A stretch of 64,000 nucleotides of DNA from Seinonella peptonophila (GCF_900129355.1 NZ_FQVL01000001.1:248001-312000); one strand, 5' to 3'; positions 18,045-27,060 are shown, counted from the stretch's first letter. The notes: generated by a model from the letters alone, not told the origin. Translations and numbers: made by a program.

Positions 18045-18671
18045 ATGAAATTAGGTCGTTGGATATCTCTAATTCTGTTTATATGTGGATGTATTCTCGT
18101 CGTATATAGTGGCTACCAGTGGTGGGGACAATTAAATATAGCGTTAGAAGATCCTAAATTAGCCCAGAAAATCGCAAAAAATTGGAACGACCAAACACCA
18201 AAACAGTCGATCCATTCAGTGCCACCTTCTTCAAATCAATCAGAAAAAAACCTACATGGCAGTAAAGTTGGTGAGCTGATCATCCCCAGAATCGGGGCCA
18301 TATTGCCTATAATAGAAGGAACTGATCCAGATTCGCTTGAGCATGGTGTTGGAAAATTTGTTGGTCCACAAACAGTCTCTCCTGATCAGACAGGCCATGT
18401 CGTCTTATCTGGCCACCGTGATACAGTATTCCGTAAAGTAGGGAAGCTACAAATAGGTGATCGTTTATTTGTTCGTTACCAAGGTAAAATATATACTTAC
18501 CAAATTCGAAAAACGTGGGTCACAAATGCAGAAGACCTCACTGTCATCGTCCCTCAAAAGGTGCCTATTCTCACTTTGACTACTTGTTACCCATTTAATT
18601 ATGTAGGATCTGCACCTGATCGATATATTATTCGTTCCGAACTAATTGAAATCAATATAGATAAAAAATAA
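18045..18671 (+). CDS. srtD: Class D sortase
   Basis: A 208-residue membrane-anchored transpeptidase. An N-terminal helix (about 5-25) holds the catalytic domain outside. The triad is clear: His in VLSGHRDT, Cys in the class D signature TLTTCYPF, and Arg in DRYIIRSE. Class D sortases of Bacillales cleave an LPxTA-type signal and attach the protein to peptidoglycan, often in sporulating cells. The next gene encodes a protein with an MPKTA wall-sorting signal, its obvious substrate. GAAGGAG precedes the ATG. Confidence 0.93.
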   Translation: MKLGRWISLILFICGCILVVYSGYQWWGQLNIALEDPKLAQKIAKNWNDQTPKQSIHSVPPSSNQSEKNLHGSKVGELIIPRIGAILPIIEGTDPDSLEHGVGKFVGPQTVSPDQTGHVVLSGHRDTVFRKVGKLQIGDRLFVRYQGKIYTYQIRKTWVTNAEDLTVIVPQKVPILTLTTCYPFNYVGSAPDRYIIRSELIEINIDKK

Positions 18672-18765
18672 TTTTAATAAAACAGGGCTTTCAATCATTA
18701 ATTTTATATAAATTTACGAATAATATTTTGAAAGATAATAAATGATATTTTAGGAGGTACACAAG

Positions 18766-19629
18766 TTGAAAAAAATTAGTCTTACCTTGCTTTTATTTGC
18801 TTTTATTTTTATGTTGAATTTAAATTCCACATTTGCTACTGAAATAATCAAACAAGATTTGGGGAAAACAGATATTAAGATAAACAAGCTCCCAATCGAA
18901 GTTGAAAAAACAGTACCGCCAAAAGAGGAAAAACCTAAAGAAGAGAAGCCTAAGGAAGAAATGCCTAAAGAGGAAAAACCTAAAGAAGAGAAGCCTAAGG
19001 AAGAAATGCCCAAAGAGGAAAAACCTAAAGAAGAGAAGCCTAAGGAAGAAATGCCCAAAGAGGAAAAGCCTAAAGAAGAGAAACCTAAGGAAGAAAAGCC
19101 TTGTGCAATTCCTAAAGAAGCTGATTACCACCATCTCAGTATTAACTTGCATCAAAAGACAGCAGGCAAATTAACCATTAATGCTAAACTAAAAGCAAGC
19201 AGCGCAACAGGTACGTGGTATCTTGCAGTAGGACCCGAAGATCGTCCAGCTCCAATCATCGAAAAAAAGTTTCATAATATTAACGGAACAACTTTTACTT
19301 ATATACTTAATTTAGATAAGTTACCTGATGGAGATAATACGATTTTTATTGGATTTGAAGGGACAATTGATGGTAAAAAATGCTCATATGGTGTTGGATA
19401 TGATTCCTTTGTTCTTGAGCCAGATCATACTACAAAGCCAAACAAACCAAATAACCCTGATAAACCCGAAAAAAATACACCTAGTAAAGGAAAAGCAGAT
19501 TTAGACAAATTAAAAGGTGGTAAAATGCCAAAAACAGCGACTTCCTATCCTTCTACCTTATTAATTGGTTTTGCATTCATTCTACTAAGTGCAGCCACAT
19601 TATGGATTCGTCGTCGTAATGTAAGCTAG
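18766..19629 (+). CDS. Cell-wall-anchored protein with Pro/Lys/Glu repeats and MPKTA sorting signal
   Basis: A 287-residue surface protein. Signal peptide at about 1-25 (ends NSTFATE), then an extended stalk of four 15-residue repeats of the pattern PKEEKPKEEKPKEEM (residues 52-111), then a globular part of about 120 residues with two cysteines (CAIPKE and KCSYG), a Pro/Asn/Lys linker (KPNKPNNPDKPEK), and a C-terminal wall-sorting signal: MPKTA near 253, a hydrophobic stretch and RRRN tail. TTG start with AGGAGGT at good spacing. The sorting motif is an LPxTA type with Met in the first place, fitting the adjacent class D sortase. Confidence 0.85.
   Translation: MKKISLTLLLFAFIFMLNLNSTFATEIIKQDLGKTDIKINKLPIEVEKTVPPKEEKPKEEKPKEEMPKEEKPKEEKPKEEMPKEEKPKEEKPKEEMPKEEKPKEEKPKEEKPCAIPKEADYHHLSINLHQKTAGKLTINAKLKASSATGTWYLAVGPEDRPAPIIEKKFHNINGTTFTYILNLDKLPDGDNTIFIGFEGTIDGKKCSYGVGYDSFVLEPDHTTKPNKPNNPDKPEKNTPSKGKADLDKLKGGKMPKTATSYPSTLLIGFAFILLSAATLWIRRRNVS
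18919..19098 (+). repeat. Four tandem 45-bp repeats inside the wall-protein gene
   Basis: Four in-frame copies start at 18919, 18964, 19009 and 19054. They are nearly identical in DNA, differing at only one to a few positions each; the last ends in AAG instead of ATG. Such uniform repeats can change copy number by slippage or recombination, altering stalk length. Confidence 0.95.
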
Positions 19630-19637
19630 GAATCTAA

Positions 19638-19670
19638 ATCATCCACTTCATATGAAGCGGATGATTTTTT
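19638..19670 (+). terminator. Intrinsic terminator after the wall-protein gene
   Basis: ATCATCC (19638-19644) pairs with GGATGAT (19659-19665), with additional CTT/AAG pairing inside, followed by a run of six T. Confidence 0.8.
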
Positions 19671-19681
19671 ATTGAGATCAT

Positions 19682-20032
19682 TTATCTTTTTAAGTTGAAG
19701 GCTTTACCAAAAGACGAATTAAAAAAACCTGGAAATTGCGATTGATAATAATCTTGAAATTCACGAAGATGTGATAAAAAGATTTCGATTTGTTGATGAG
19801 AAGGTTGCTGATTTGCTGGAACAGAGGATAAGCGATGCGCGTTGCTTAACAAAATTCCTTGTAGATTTGTAATTTGTTGTAAGAAGTTTAGTAGCTCATC
19901 AGTATCCAATGCTGAATGTTTTATCATTTCTGTTAGCCAACTATTTGTTGCTAATAAATCAATCGCGGGAACGGGAAGATTTGCACCCATTGAAGCAATT
20001 GTAAATAAAGCACGATCCCTTTGTTCAGACAT
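19682..20032 (-). CDS. Hypothetical protein (116 residues)
   Basis: The ATG at 20032 has AAGGTGAG five bases upstream; an in-frame GTG further up lies inside that ribosome site. The product (MSEQRDRALFTIASMG...) is soluble, mostly helical, with a Gln/Pro-rich centre and an aromatic tail (YYQSQFPGFFNSSF). No motif or family recognised. Convergent with the wall-protein gene. Confidence 0.6.
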   Translation of the reverse strand: MSEQRDRALFTIASMGANLPVPAIDLLATNSWLTEMIKHSALDTDELLNFLQQITNLQGILLSNAHRLSSVPANQQPSHQQIEIFLSHLREFQDYYQSQFPGFFNSSFGKAFNLKR

Positions 20033-20417
20033 TTTGCTCACCTTCTTATGTAGAGTTATGATGATATTCCCTGTTTTTTATAAATAAAAACTGCGCTGGA
20101 AACTCCATTTATTCTAAATCCAATAAAATATCGGGGTAATTCATTAGTTTTCTCCGATTAAAGCGAGATGTTTTTCATCTTTAAATTATTATATAAAAAA
20201 TAATTTTACATTAGTAGAGATAGTTTCATCAGTTTATTGAATCACCTAAAATCTGTACTTTTGATATACTTTTACTATAAAATAATATCAATATAATTTG
20301 CAAAGACCTTACCTAAAGCCCTATCTATCCAATCCATCTGTAAGAAGGCATTGAGCTTAGGCAAGGATTCCATGAATGCCACTGGATTATAAAATCCAGA
20401 TCTCGAGAGAAGGAAAC
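20033..20417. other. AT-rich intergenic region before the GC-rich gene
   Basis: About 385 bases with no credible gene. The last 60 bases before 20418 already shift to the higher GC of the next gene, placing a composition boundary near 20310-20370. Possible -35/-10-like strings (TTGATA at 20261) exist but are not well spaced. Confidence 0.4.
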
Positions 20418-20786
20418 ATGTACGATTACGAGCCGATCATTCGAATCACCCTCCAGCTTCCGAATCCGATGAGCGGAGAAAAGATCATCACCCTCGTCAA
20501 AAAGGTGGCTGAAAACTACTATGAGGAGAAGCACTATATCGACGGTCGATGCTATCAGATCGGAACCGCAGATTACACTGGTCTTCTTCTCGTCGTCCCC
20601 TCAAAGGAGAATCCCTTCGTCCGACCCAAGAACGCATACAATGGGGTGACGATCATGAGAAAGCCTCTTCCCGAGGATGCTCCTGGGGATGTTCCTGGGG
20701 GCACCAGCTACGAGGAGATGGAGGAAACCGCTCTCCGATTCACGGAAGCACTGAGATCGGAGCTCGAAAATTTCTTTGACCAATAA
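20418..20786 (+). CDS. GC-rich orphan gene of unknown function, probably acquired
   Basis: A 122-residue protein starting MYDYEPIIRITLQLP, with GAGAAGGA before the ATG at 20418 (the frame is open to 20376). Codons end in C or G far more often than in all neighbours (ATC, CTC, GTC, AAG, GAG dominate), giving about half GC against well under 40% around it. The product is acidic at its C-terminus, has a Pro/Gly-rich loop (EDAPGDVPGGTSYEE) and no membrane segment. Family not recognised; the stretch GTADYTGLLLVVP may form a beta core. Composition implies recent transfer. Confidence 0.7.
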   Translation: MYDYEPIIRITLQLPNPMSGEKIITLVKKVAENYYEEKHYIDGRCYQIGTADYTGLLLVVPSKENPFVRPKNAYNGVTIMRKPLPEDAPGDVPGGTSYEEMEETALRFTEALRSELENFFDQ

Positions 20787-20794
20787 ACGGTCAA

Positions 20795-20830
20795 CACACA
20801 CTTAGAGACCGCACAGGATCTCAGTGTGTG
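20795..20830 (+). terminator. Hairpin after the GC-rich orphan gene
   Basis: CACACACT (20795-20802) pairs with AGTGTGTG (20823-20830), extended by three internal pairs. No T tract follows, so it may be a processing or weak termination signal. Confidence 0.45.
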
Positions 20831-20911
20831 CGAGCTATTTATTCGGAATATTTTATAAATAAGGAACTCATCTTGACTGTAGTGATATTGGGTATTACCT
20901 CTCTGTCCATT

Positions 20912-20954
20912 AAAGAAGACTTAAACTGCTTTTATCGCAATTTAAGTCTTCTTT
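20912..20954 (-). terminator. Hairpin after glnA
   Basis: A 14-bp perfect stem, AAAGAAGACTTAAA (20912-20925) with TTTAAGTCTTCTTT (20941-20954), 27 bases past the glnA stop on the minus strand. Confidence 0.7.
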
Positions 20955-20980
20955 CGTCAATTGTGCACTTCTCTTATACA

Positions 20981-22321
20981 TTAATATAATTGCATATATT
21001 GTTCTCTTTCCCATTCATGAACAGTTGTGCGGAACATATCCCACTCAATTTCTTTTGCTTCAATAAAATGAGCTAAAGCATGTTCACCCAATGCACTTAC
21101 GATTACAGGATTATTCTTTAATTCATGTAGTGCTTCTAATAAGTTTGCGGGTAAACTTTCAATGCCTGCATCACGGCGCTCTGCTTCATCCATGATATAG
21201 ATATTTCGATCAGTATGACGTGGAAGAGCAAGTTTATTTTTAATACCATCCAAACCTGCTTTTAGCATTACAGCAAGGGCTAGATATGGATTTGCTGCTG
21301 GATCAGGACTGCGAACTTCAATTCGTGTACTTAGTCCACGTGATGCTGGGACACGTACCAATGGACTCCGGTTCTTAGGTGACCAAGCAACATAGCAAGG
21401 TGCTTCATAACCAGGTACTAACCGTTTATAGGAGTTAATCAATGGATTGGTGATCGCTGTAAATGAACGTGCATGTTTTAAAACACCTGCTAAGAAATAA
21501 CGAGCGGTTTCGCTGAGACCCAATTCATCACTCTCATCATAAAATGCATTCTCTTTCCCACGGAACAAAGACATATGACAATGCATACCTGAACCGTTCA
21601 CACCAAATAATGGCTTAGGCATAAAAGTGGCATGTAAACCGTATTCACGAGCAATATTCTTTACAACCAATTTAAATGTTTGAATGTTATCAGCAGCTGT
21701 TACTGCATTTGTATATTTAAAATCAATTTCATGTTGTCCAGGAGCAACTTCATGATGAGATGCTTCAACTTCAAAACCCATCTTATCAAGGGTAAGAACT
21801 ATGTCACGACGGCAATTTTCACCTAGATCGAGAGGCGCTAGATCGAAGTATCCCCCTTGGTCATTAAGATCAAGTGTAGGATTTCCTTTTTCATCTGTTT
21901 TAAATAGGAAAAACTCGGGTTCAGGCCCTACATTCATTGCAGTAAAACCAAGCTCAGCAGCTTCTGCGAGGACGCGTTTTAATATTCCACGTGGGTCACC
22001 ATCAAAAGGTTTACCATCAGGATTATAGATATCACAAGTCATTCCTGCTACTTTGTCCTCACCTGTTGACCAAGGATAAATGACCCACGAATTGAGATCG
22101 GGATAGAGATACATATCTGACTCTTCAATCCGAACAAATCCTTCAATTGAAGAACCATCAAACATCATTTGATTATTTAGCGCCTTTTCTAATTGACTAC
22201 GTGGCACCTCAACGTTTTTGATGGTTCCTAACAAATCGGTAAATTGTAGTCGGATATAAGCAACGCCTTCTTGATCTGCAATTCGTAAAATGTCCTCTTT
22301 TGTATACTTCGATTTAGCCAT
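20981..22321 (-). CDS. glnA: Glutamine synthetase, type I alpha
   Basis: The 446-residue cytoplasmic enzyme forming glutamine from glutamate, ammonia and ATP; the length and the absence of the adenylylation-site region fit the GSI-alpha form of Bacillales, controlled by feedback inhibition and by GlnR/TnrA rather than adenylylation. Motifs: [10 protein letters not shown] near the N-terminus, [30 protein letters not shown] and the active-site loop with [13 protein letters not shown]. It follows glnR by 52 bases in the classic glnRA operon and has a hairpin after its stop. Confidence 0.98.
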   Translation of the reverse strand: MAKSKYTKEDILRIADQEGVAYIRLQFTDLLGTIKNVEVPRSQLEKALNNQMMFDGSSIEGFVRIEESDMYLYPDLNSWVIYPWSTGEDKVAGMTCDIYNPDGKPFDGDPRGILKRVLAEAAELGFTAMNVGPEPEFFLFKTDEKGNPTLDLNDQGGYFDLAPLDLGENCRRDIVLTLDKMGFEVEASHHEVAPGQHEIDFKYTNAVTAADNIQTFKLVVKNIAREYGLHATFMPKPLFGVNGSGMHCHMSLFRGKENAFYDESDELGLSETARYFLAGVLKHARSFTAITNPLINSYKRLVPGYEAPCYVAWSPKNRSPLVRVPASRGLSTRIEVRSPDPAANPYLALAVMLKAGLDGIKNKLALPRHTDRNIYIMDEAERRDAGIESLPANLLEALHELKNNPVIVSALGEHALAHFIEAKEIEWDMFRTTVHEWEREQYMQLY

Positions 22322-22373
22322 CTAACCATCGTTCTCCCTTCAACATAAATATATTTGATCTAAAAACAAAGAT

Positions 22374-22781
22374 TTAGTGGCGAAAAAAACGGGTTAATTC
22401 ACCATAAGTGAGATGAGTCTCCCCTACCCGTCTAGTAGGGCCTGCTGTTAACTGACGTTTCAGTAGCTTCCGTAGTTCTCGCTCAGACAGCTCTTTTGTC
22501 GCCTTTTTCGTCTGATCTTTCTTTGTTTCTAGAACTTGCTGTGCTTCACCGAGCATTTGTCGAACGCCCGCAATATTTAATCCTTTTTCTAACCATGACT
22601 TGATTTTGAGCAATAAATCTACATCATTAAAAGAGAACAACCGTTGTCTACCATCTGTGCGCGCTGGATTGACTAAGCCTTGCTGTTCATAGTAACGAAT
22701 TTGCCGAGGGGTTAACTCTGTCAACTTCGTTACGATTCGCATCGGAAGCAATGGCATATTTCGTCTTATATCATCCCTCAT
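22374..22781 (-). CDS. glnR: GlnR, MerR-family nitrogen repressor
   Basis: A 135-residue repressor. The ATG at 22781 with AGAAGG upstream is preferred over an open frame reaching 22871, because the protein then starts MRDDIRRNMPLLPMRIVTKL as in other GlnR. The MerR winged helix (about 15-85) includes LTPRQIRYYEQQGLVNPART. The C-terminal tail, rich in Lys/Arg and ending GELTRFFRH, is where GlnR senses feedback-inhibited glutamine synthetase in Bacillus. First gene of glnRA; its promoter carries a GlnR box. Confidence 0.95.
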   Translation of the reverse strand: MRDDIRRNMPLLPMRIVTKLTELTPRQIRYYEQQGLVNPARTDGRQRLFSFNDVDLLLKIKSWLEKGLNIAGVRQMLGEAQQVLETKKDQTKKATKELSERELRKLLKRQLTAGPTRRVGETHLTYGELTRFFRH

Positions 22782-22820
22782 AAATAGCGCCTTCTTTCCA
22801 TTGTTGTTCCTCTTGATGCC

Positions 22821-22849
22821 ATTGTATGATATGTAAGCATTTTTGTCAA
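22821..22849 (-). promoter_or_regulatory. glnRA promoter
   Basis: On the minus strand: TTGACA (22849-22844), 17-base spacer, TACAAT (22826-22821). It overlaps the stop codon of the upstream ynbB gene. Confidence 0.85.
22832..22848. promoter_or_regulatory. GlnR/TnrA box in the glnRA promoter
   Basis: TGTAAGCATTTTTGTCA matches TGTNA-N7-TNACA with one mismatch. It covers the -35 and spacer, positioned for autorepression by GlnR. Confidence 0.75.
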
Positions 22850-24132
22850 TACGTGTTAGAAATGTTGACACAAGAGTTTTTCATAACTGCTTTTAACTGT
22901 TGGATCGCTGAGCAAATTGCAATTTTTACATGGGAATACGTTAACCCACCTTGTAAATAGGCGATATATGGAGAACGCATTGGACCATCTGCAGATAACT
23001 CAATACTTGCACCAGAAACAAAAGTGCCTGCTGCCATAACAACTGGGTCATCATAACCAGGCATTTGTGTTGGCTCCAATTTAAGATAACTATCAACAGG
23101 CGATGCAGATTGGATTCCTTGACAAAAAGCAATTAACCATTCTGGTTTCTGCAATATAACTTGTTGGACAATATCAGTCCGATTCTCATCCCAGCTTGGA
23201 GAAGTTTCAAATCCCTCCATCTCTAAAGCAGCAGCAGCAAAAACAATTCCCTTTAACGCTTCACCTACAGTATGTGGGGCAAGAAAAAGTCCCTGAAAGA
23301 AATCACGTAAACCATCACCTGTTGCTCCCATTTCTAGACCTAATTGTGGGGCAATCAGCCGATCCGCTGCTCGAAGAATCCATTCCTTTTTTCCAGCTAA
23401 ATATCCACCTGTTTTAGCTAATCCACCTCCAGGATTTTTAATCAGCGAACCTGCAATTAAATCAGCTCCTACATGTGTTGGTTCTTCCAGCTCCACAAAC
23501 TCCCCATAACAATTATCTACAAATATTAAAACATCAGAGGCTAATGAGCGGATATAACGAATTGCGTCTGCTATTTCCGAGATTGTAAAGGAAGGTCTTG
23601 AAGAGTATCCACGAGAACGCTGAATCGCAATTACTTTTGTTTTCTCTGTTAACATCTCTTTTAAACGCTCTTTGTCCAATTTTAAAGAAGAAGTTAACGG
23701 GACTTCTCGATAACGAATTCCATAATCAGCGAGTGACCCAGTTCCATCTCTTCCCTTTCCTATAATTGGGAGCAATGTATCATAGGGTTGTCCACTTAAA
23801 TAGAGAAGCTCATCCCCTGGCCGTAATATAGAAAACAGCGCAAGACTGATCGCATGTGTACCTGAAACAATTTGCGGTCTGACCAATGCTGCTTCCGATG
23901 AAAAAACATCAGCAAAAACAGCCTCTAAAGTCTCTCGCCCCACATCATGATAACCATAACCCACTGTTCCATAAAAATGATATTCACTTACTCGATGGGA
24001 GCGAAATGCCTCAAGCACACATGCTTGCCATATATCTGTTCGTTGATCAATCCAACGCAATTTAGCAGCAATCTTTTGCTCGATTGCTGCAGCCCATTGA
24101 GGATAATCCCAATCAGTCATCCAATTGCTCAT
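22846..24132 (-). CDS. ynbB: YnbB-type PLP-dependent protein (methionine gamma-lyase/aluminium resistance family)
   Basis: A 428-residue member of the Cys/Met-metabolism PLP fold. The ATG at 24132 is chosen for GGAGG seven bases upstream; it lies one base past the hflX stop. Family marks: YGYHDVGRETLE, GTHAISLALFSILRPGDELL, the PLP-side Asp in VFVDNCYGEF and the Lys in GGLAKTGGYLAG. Despite the database name, methionine lyase activity is not established for this group. The position between hflX and glnR is conserved in Bacillus. Confidence 0.9.
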   Translation of the reverse strand: MSNWMTDWDYPQWAAAIEQKIAAKLRWIDQRTDIWQACVLEAFRSHRVSEYHFYGTVGYGYHDVGRETLEAVFADVFSSEAALVRPQIVSGTHAISLALFSILRPGDELLYLSGQPYDTLLPIIGKGRDGTGSLADYGIRYREVPLTSSLKLDKERLKEMLTEKTKVIAIQRSRGYSSRPSFTISEIADAIRYIRSLASDVLIFVDNCYGEFVELEEPTHVGADLIAGSLIKNPGGGLAKTGGYLAGKKEWILRAADRLIAPQLGLEMGATGDGLRDFFQGLFLAPHTVGEALKGIVFAAAALEMEGFETSPSWDENRTDIVQQVILQKPEWLIAFCQGIQSASPVDSYLKLEPTQMPGYDDPVVMAAGTFVSGASIELSADGPMRSPYIAYLQGGLTYSHVKIAICSAIQQLKAVMKNSCVNISNTY

Positions 24133-24133
24133 A

Positions 24134-25399
24134 CTAGTCCTCCGTCTTTTCAACAACATAATCCTTTAATTCCTGTGGCATTTGGCTCCATTTACGCAAT
24201 TCGGTTGTAAACCATAAAATATGCTCATCATCGTTCGTTTTGGATTGATTCACCTGAGCAAATCGATAGAATTCAGCTAAAAATTCCCCTTTAGATAGTG
24301 GGATAACAGCTTTTCCATTGATTTGACCACTTGGTAAGGTTAAATCAATTCTATCCCTTAAACGAATAAGGTCTTCATCAGAAAAAGCAGAGATATGAAT
24401 AGAATTAGGCTGTTTCTCTTCCCACAGTTCTTGTTCTAATAGATCTGACTTATTAAAAACAGTTAAGATGGGAATATGAGAAGCGCCTAGCTCTTCTAAG
24501 ACTTGTTCAACTGCTAATATCTGCTCATTTACCTCTGGATCACTTGCATCTACAACATGGAGCAATAAATCAGCTTCCTTTGTTTGTGTTAATGTAGAAC
24601 GAAAGGCAGCTACAATGGAGTGAGGCAAATGACGGATAAACCCAACTGTATCAGTCAAATATACATGTCGTTTTGAAGGTAACTCAAGATAACGAGTCGT
24701 TGGATCTAATGTGGCAAACAGACGATCTTCTGCTAATACATCTGCCTCAGTCAATCGATTTAACAGTGTAGATTTACCAGCATTCGTATATCCTACCAAA
24801 GCAATTTGGGGGGTTTCAGATTTTTTACGTTGTCTTGATAATAATTGGCGATGTCTTTCCACTTCTTCTAATTGTTTCTTACATTCTTTAATACGACGAC
24901 GAATATGACGGCGGTCCGTTTCTAATTTCGTTTCTCCAGGCCCACGTGTCCCAATGCCCGCTCCAAGCCTGGAAAGGCTGCTACCTAATCCAACTAACCT
25001 TGGTAACATATATTCTAGCTGAGCTAACTCAACCTGCAATCGACCCTCTTTTGTTTGAGCATGTTTAGCAAAAATATCTAAAATCAATTGAGTACGATCG
25101 ATTACTTTACAAGGAAAACGTTGTTCTAGATATTGAACTTGGGAAGGAGATAGCTCCCGATCAAAAATGATTAAATCTGCCTCTTTTTCCTCAGCTAATC
25201 GTACCAATTCTTCTACTTTTCCCTTTCCAATTACTGAGCTTGCATCTAAGCGATCTCGATATTGGATCGACTCTCCAACAACCTCAGCATTGGCTGTCTC
25301 AGCAAGTTTACTCAATTCTTCTAACGAAGATAGCAGCTGTGCGCGTTCTAAGTTTGAACCACAACCTACTAGAATTGCTTTTTCTAATTGAACTTCCAA
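24134..25399 (-). CDS. hflX: HflX, ribosome-associated GTPase
   Basis: A 421-residue GTPase that splits stalled or hibernating ribosomes. N-terminal glycine-rich HflX domain (SRLGAGIGTRGPGETKLE at about 143-160, preceding a basic coiled coil), then the G domain: G1 GYTNAGKST, G3 DTVGFI, G4 FNKSD. A short C-terminal domain closes the protein. Initiation at TTG (25399) has only a distant AAAGGA; no in-frame ATG exists nearby. Part of the spoVK-hflX-ynbB-glnRA order of Bacillales. Confidence 0.95.
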   Translation of the reverse strand: MEVQLEKAILVGCGSNLERAQLLSSLEELSKLAETANAEVVGESIQYRDRLDASSVIGKGKVEELVRLAEEKEADLIIFDRELSPSQVQYLEQRFPCKVIDRTQLILDIFAKHAQTKEGRLQVELAQLEYMLPRLVGLGSSLSRLGAGIGTRGPGETKLETDRRHIRRRIKECKKQLEEVERHRQLLSRQRKKSETPQIALVGYTNAGKSTLLNRLTEADVLAEDRLFATLDPTTRYLELPSKRHVYLTDTVGFIRHLPHSIVAAFRSTLTQTKEADLLLHVVDASDPEVNEQILAVEQVLEELGASHIPILTVFNKSDLLEQELWEEKQPNSIHISAFSDEDLIRLRDRIDLTLPSGQINGKAVIPLSKGEFLAEFYRFAQVNQSKTNDDEHILWFTTELRKWSQMPQELKDYVVEKTED

Positions 25400-25440
25400 A
25401 TTAATAAAACATCATTCCTTTCTGCTATGTTTAGTATAGC

Positions 25441-26367
25441 TCATTCATTCTGCAAAACAAGGTCAACAGCACGAATCGACATTAACTCTTCTCGACTTGG
25501 ATTTAACTGGTCAAACAAACGTACTGCTTGCTTTCGTATGGAACGTTCTAAAAGATTACGAACATAGCGTGCATTCCCAAAAGCCGTTTGATGTTTTTGT
25601 TTACAATCCAATAAATGCAATTCTAACTTTTCTTTTGCAACAGGTGTAAGCAGATACTGTCTTTCCTCCAACATCTGCTCAGCTATTTGCATTAGTTGGG
25701 TTAACGTAAAATCAGGGAAATGAAGCTGAATTGGAAATCGTGAAGGCAATCCGGGATTTGATGAAAGAAAATGATTCATTTCAATTGAATATCCAGCAAG
25801 GATCAGAATAAAATCATTCTTGAAATCCTCCATCGATTTCACTAAAGTATCAATTGCTTCCTTTCCAAAATCTTTATCCCCACCACGTGCCAGAGAATAG
25901 GCTTCATCGATAAATAAAATTCCGCCCAATGCACGTTTTACTTGCTCTCTTGTTCTTTGTGCTGTATGACCTATATATTCACCTACTAAGTCTGCACGCT
26001 CTACTTCTACAAGATGCCCTTTTGATAATATCCCCATTTTTTGCAATAATTGTGCCATAATCCTTGCTACAGTCGTCTTCCCTGTACCCGGATTTCCTGT
26101 AAAAACCATGTGAAGAACTTGTTGCTCTGTTAATAGTCCAGCTTCAGTTCTTCTTCGCCCAATTTCTAACCACGCATATATCTCATGAATAAAACGCTTT
26201 ACCTTCTCGAGTCCAATTAAACGTTCTAAATCTGTAGTAGGGTACTCCTTCCATGTATTCTTTGTCTGTGTATCCTCTATAAAAGCAACCTCATCTGATG
26301 TTGATGAATCAAAAAGAATTTGAATTCGATGTTTTGTTTCTTTCTCCGACATCACAACCCGACTCAT
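25441..26367 (-). CDS. spoVK: SpoVK, sporulation AAA+ ATPase
   Basis: A 308-residue AAA+ ATPase related to CbbX. Walker A GNPGTGKTTVAR, Walker B GGILFIDEAYSLAR, sensor and arginine-finger region GLPSRFPIQLHF. In Bacillus SpoVK acts in the mother cell in late sporulation (spore maturation). AGGAGGC precedes the ATG. Directly upstream of hflX as in B. subtilis. Confidence 0.93.
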   Translation of the reverse strand: MSRVVMSEKETKHRIQILFDSSTSDEVAFIEDTQTKNTWKEYPTTDLERLIGLEKVKRFIHEIYAWLEIGRRRTEAGLLTEQQVLHMVFTGNPGTGKTTVARIMAQLLQKMGILSKGHLVEVERADLVGEYIGHTAQRTREQVKRALGGILFIDEAYSLARGGDKDFGKEAIDTLVKSMEDFKNDFILILAGYSIEMNHFLSSNPGLPSRFPIQLHFPDFTLTQLMQIAEQMLEERQYLLTPVAKEKLELHLLDCKQKHQTAFGNARYVRNLLERSIRKQAVRLFDQLNPSREELMSIRAVDLVLQNE

Positions 26368-26714
26368 GTTCTGCCTCCTATGCGCTTTGCTTATTACTCA
26401 GTATCATACGCACCTGCCTAGAAAGTGTGAAACAGGTGACTTAATGTTAGCTTCAAAGATAAAAAAAAGACTTCTGTAATCTCAGATGTCAAAATGTAAA
26501 AAAATCTCTTCTTTAGTAGGAGCAGAACCAGCAACTGAACGGTGAAGTGCAATTTACCAAAAAGGGGAATGTTTTCTGAGTTCCAAAAAGAAAAACGCGG
26601 ATTTAATATGTTAGGATCTAAGAATTTCATATCAAAGAGATACATATAATGATCCTAAACCCTGTTTCTGAAAGAGTTGATTGTTTTCCAATTATGTACA
26701 ATATCTATTATCAA

Positions 26715-27060
26715 GTGATCTTTTCATGATTGCGAGCGACTTTGATTCGTGTCTGATGCCAATTTCCCCCATCTTCGGTGCATCTGGGCAGGGTTCGCTG
26801 TTGATTTGGCTAATCGTTTCTCATACTTTCTATATTACTTGGGAGCCTTTTCTTTTTCAGCATTGGAAAGAATAGCACAATCCTTCAAGCCTAAGTCAAT
26901 GCCAACTGCCTTGTCTGGTGAACCGGAACGTGGAGAGAGAAATCTACTTCACAAAGCACAGAAACAAAATATTTTCCAGTTGGGTTCCGACGGATCGTAG
27001 CAGAAAGAATATGCCCCTCTACTTCACGAGACTTCTCAAACTTCATCATAGTTAAAGCTA
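26715..27060 (-). pseudogene. Decayed IS200/IS605 TnpB (OrfB) fragment
   Basis: On the minus strand three frames give pieces of one TnpB: from 27050 FEKSREVEGHILSATIRRN and GKYFVSVLCEV; then, after a frameshift near 26925, DKAVGIDLGLKD (the RuvC-I Asp region), an in-frame stop in KAPK*YRKYEKRLAK; then, after another shift, NWHQTRIKVARNHEK. The N-terminal third and the C-terminal RuvC and zinc-finger parts are gone, as is any tnpA. A dead insertion sequence remnant between spoVK and the SDR gene; no product expected. Confidence 0.82.

Noticed and set aside
18919-19098. Regular repeats considered as a CRISPR array
   Set aside because: The units are contiguous, in frame and without unique spacers; no cas genes are near.
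18750-19155. Long minus-strand and alternate plus-strand frames with repetitive Gly-Leu-Ser or Lys-Arg protein over the repeat
   Set aside because: They are shadows of the 45-bp repeats of the wall-protein gene and have no start signals.
26418-26645. 75-residue minus-strand frame
   Set aside because: No ribosome site, odd composition, and it lies in the decayed downstream side of the TnpB remnant.
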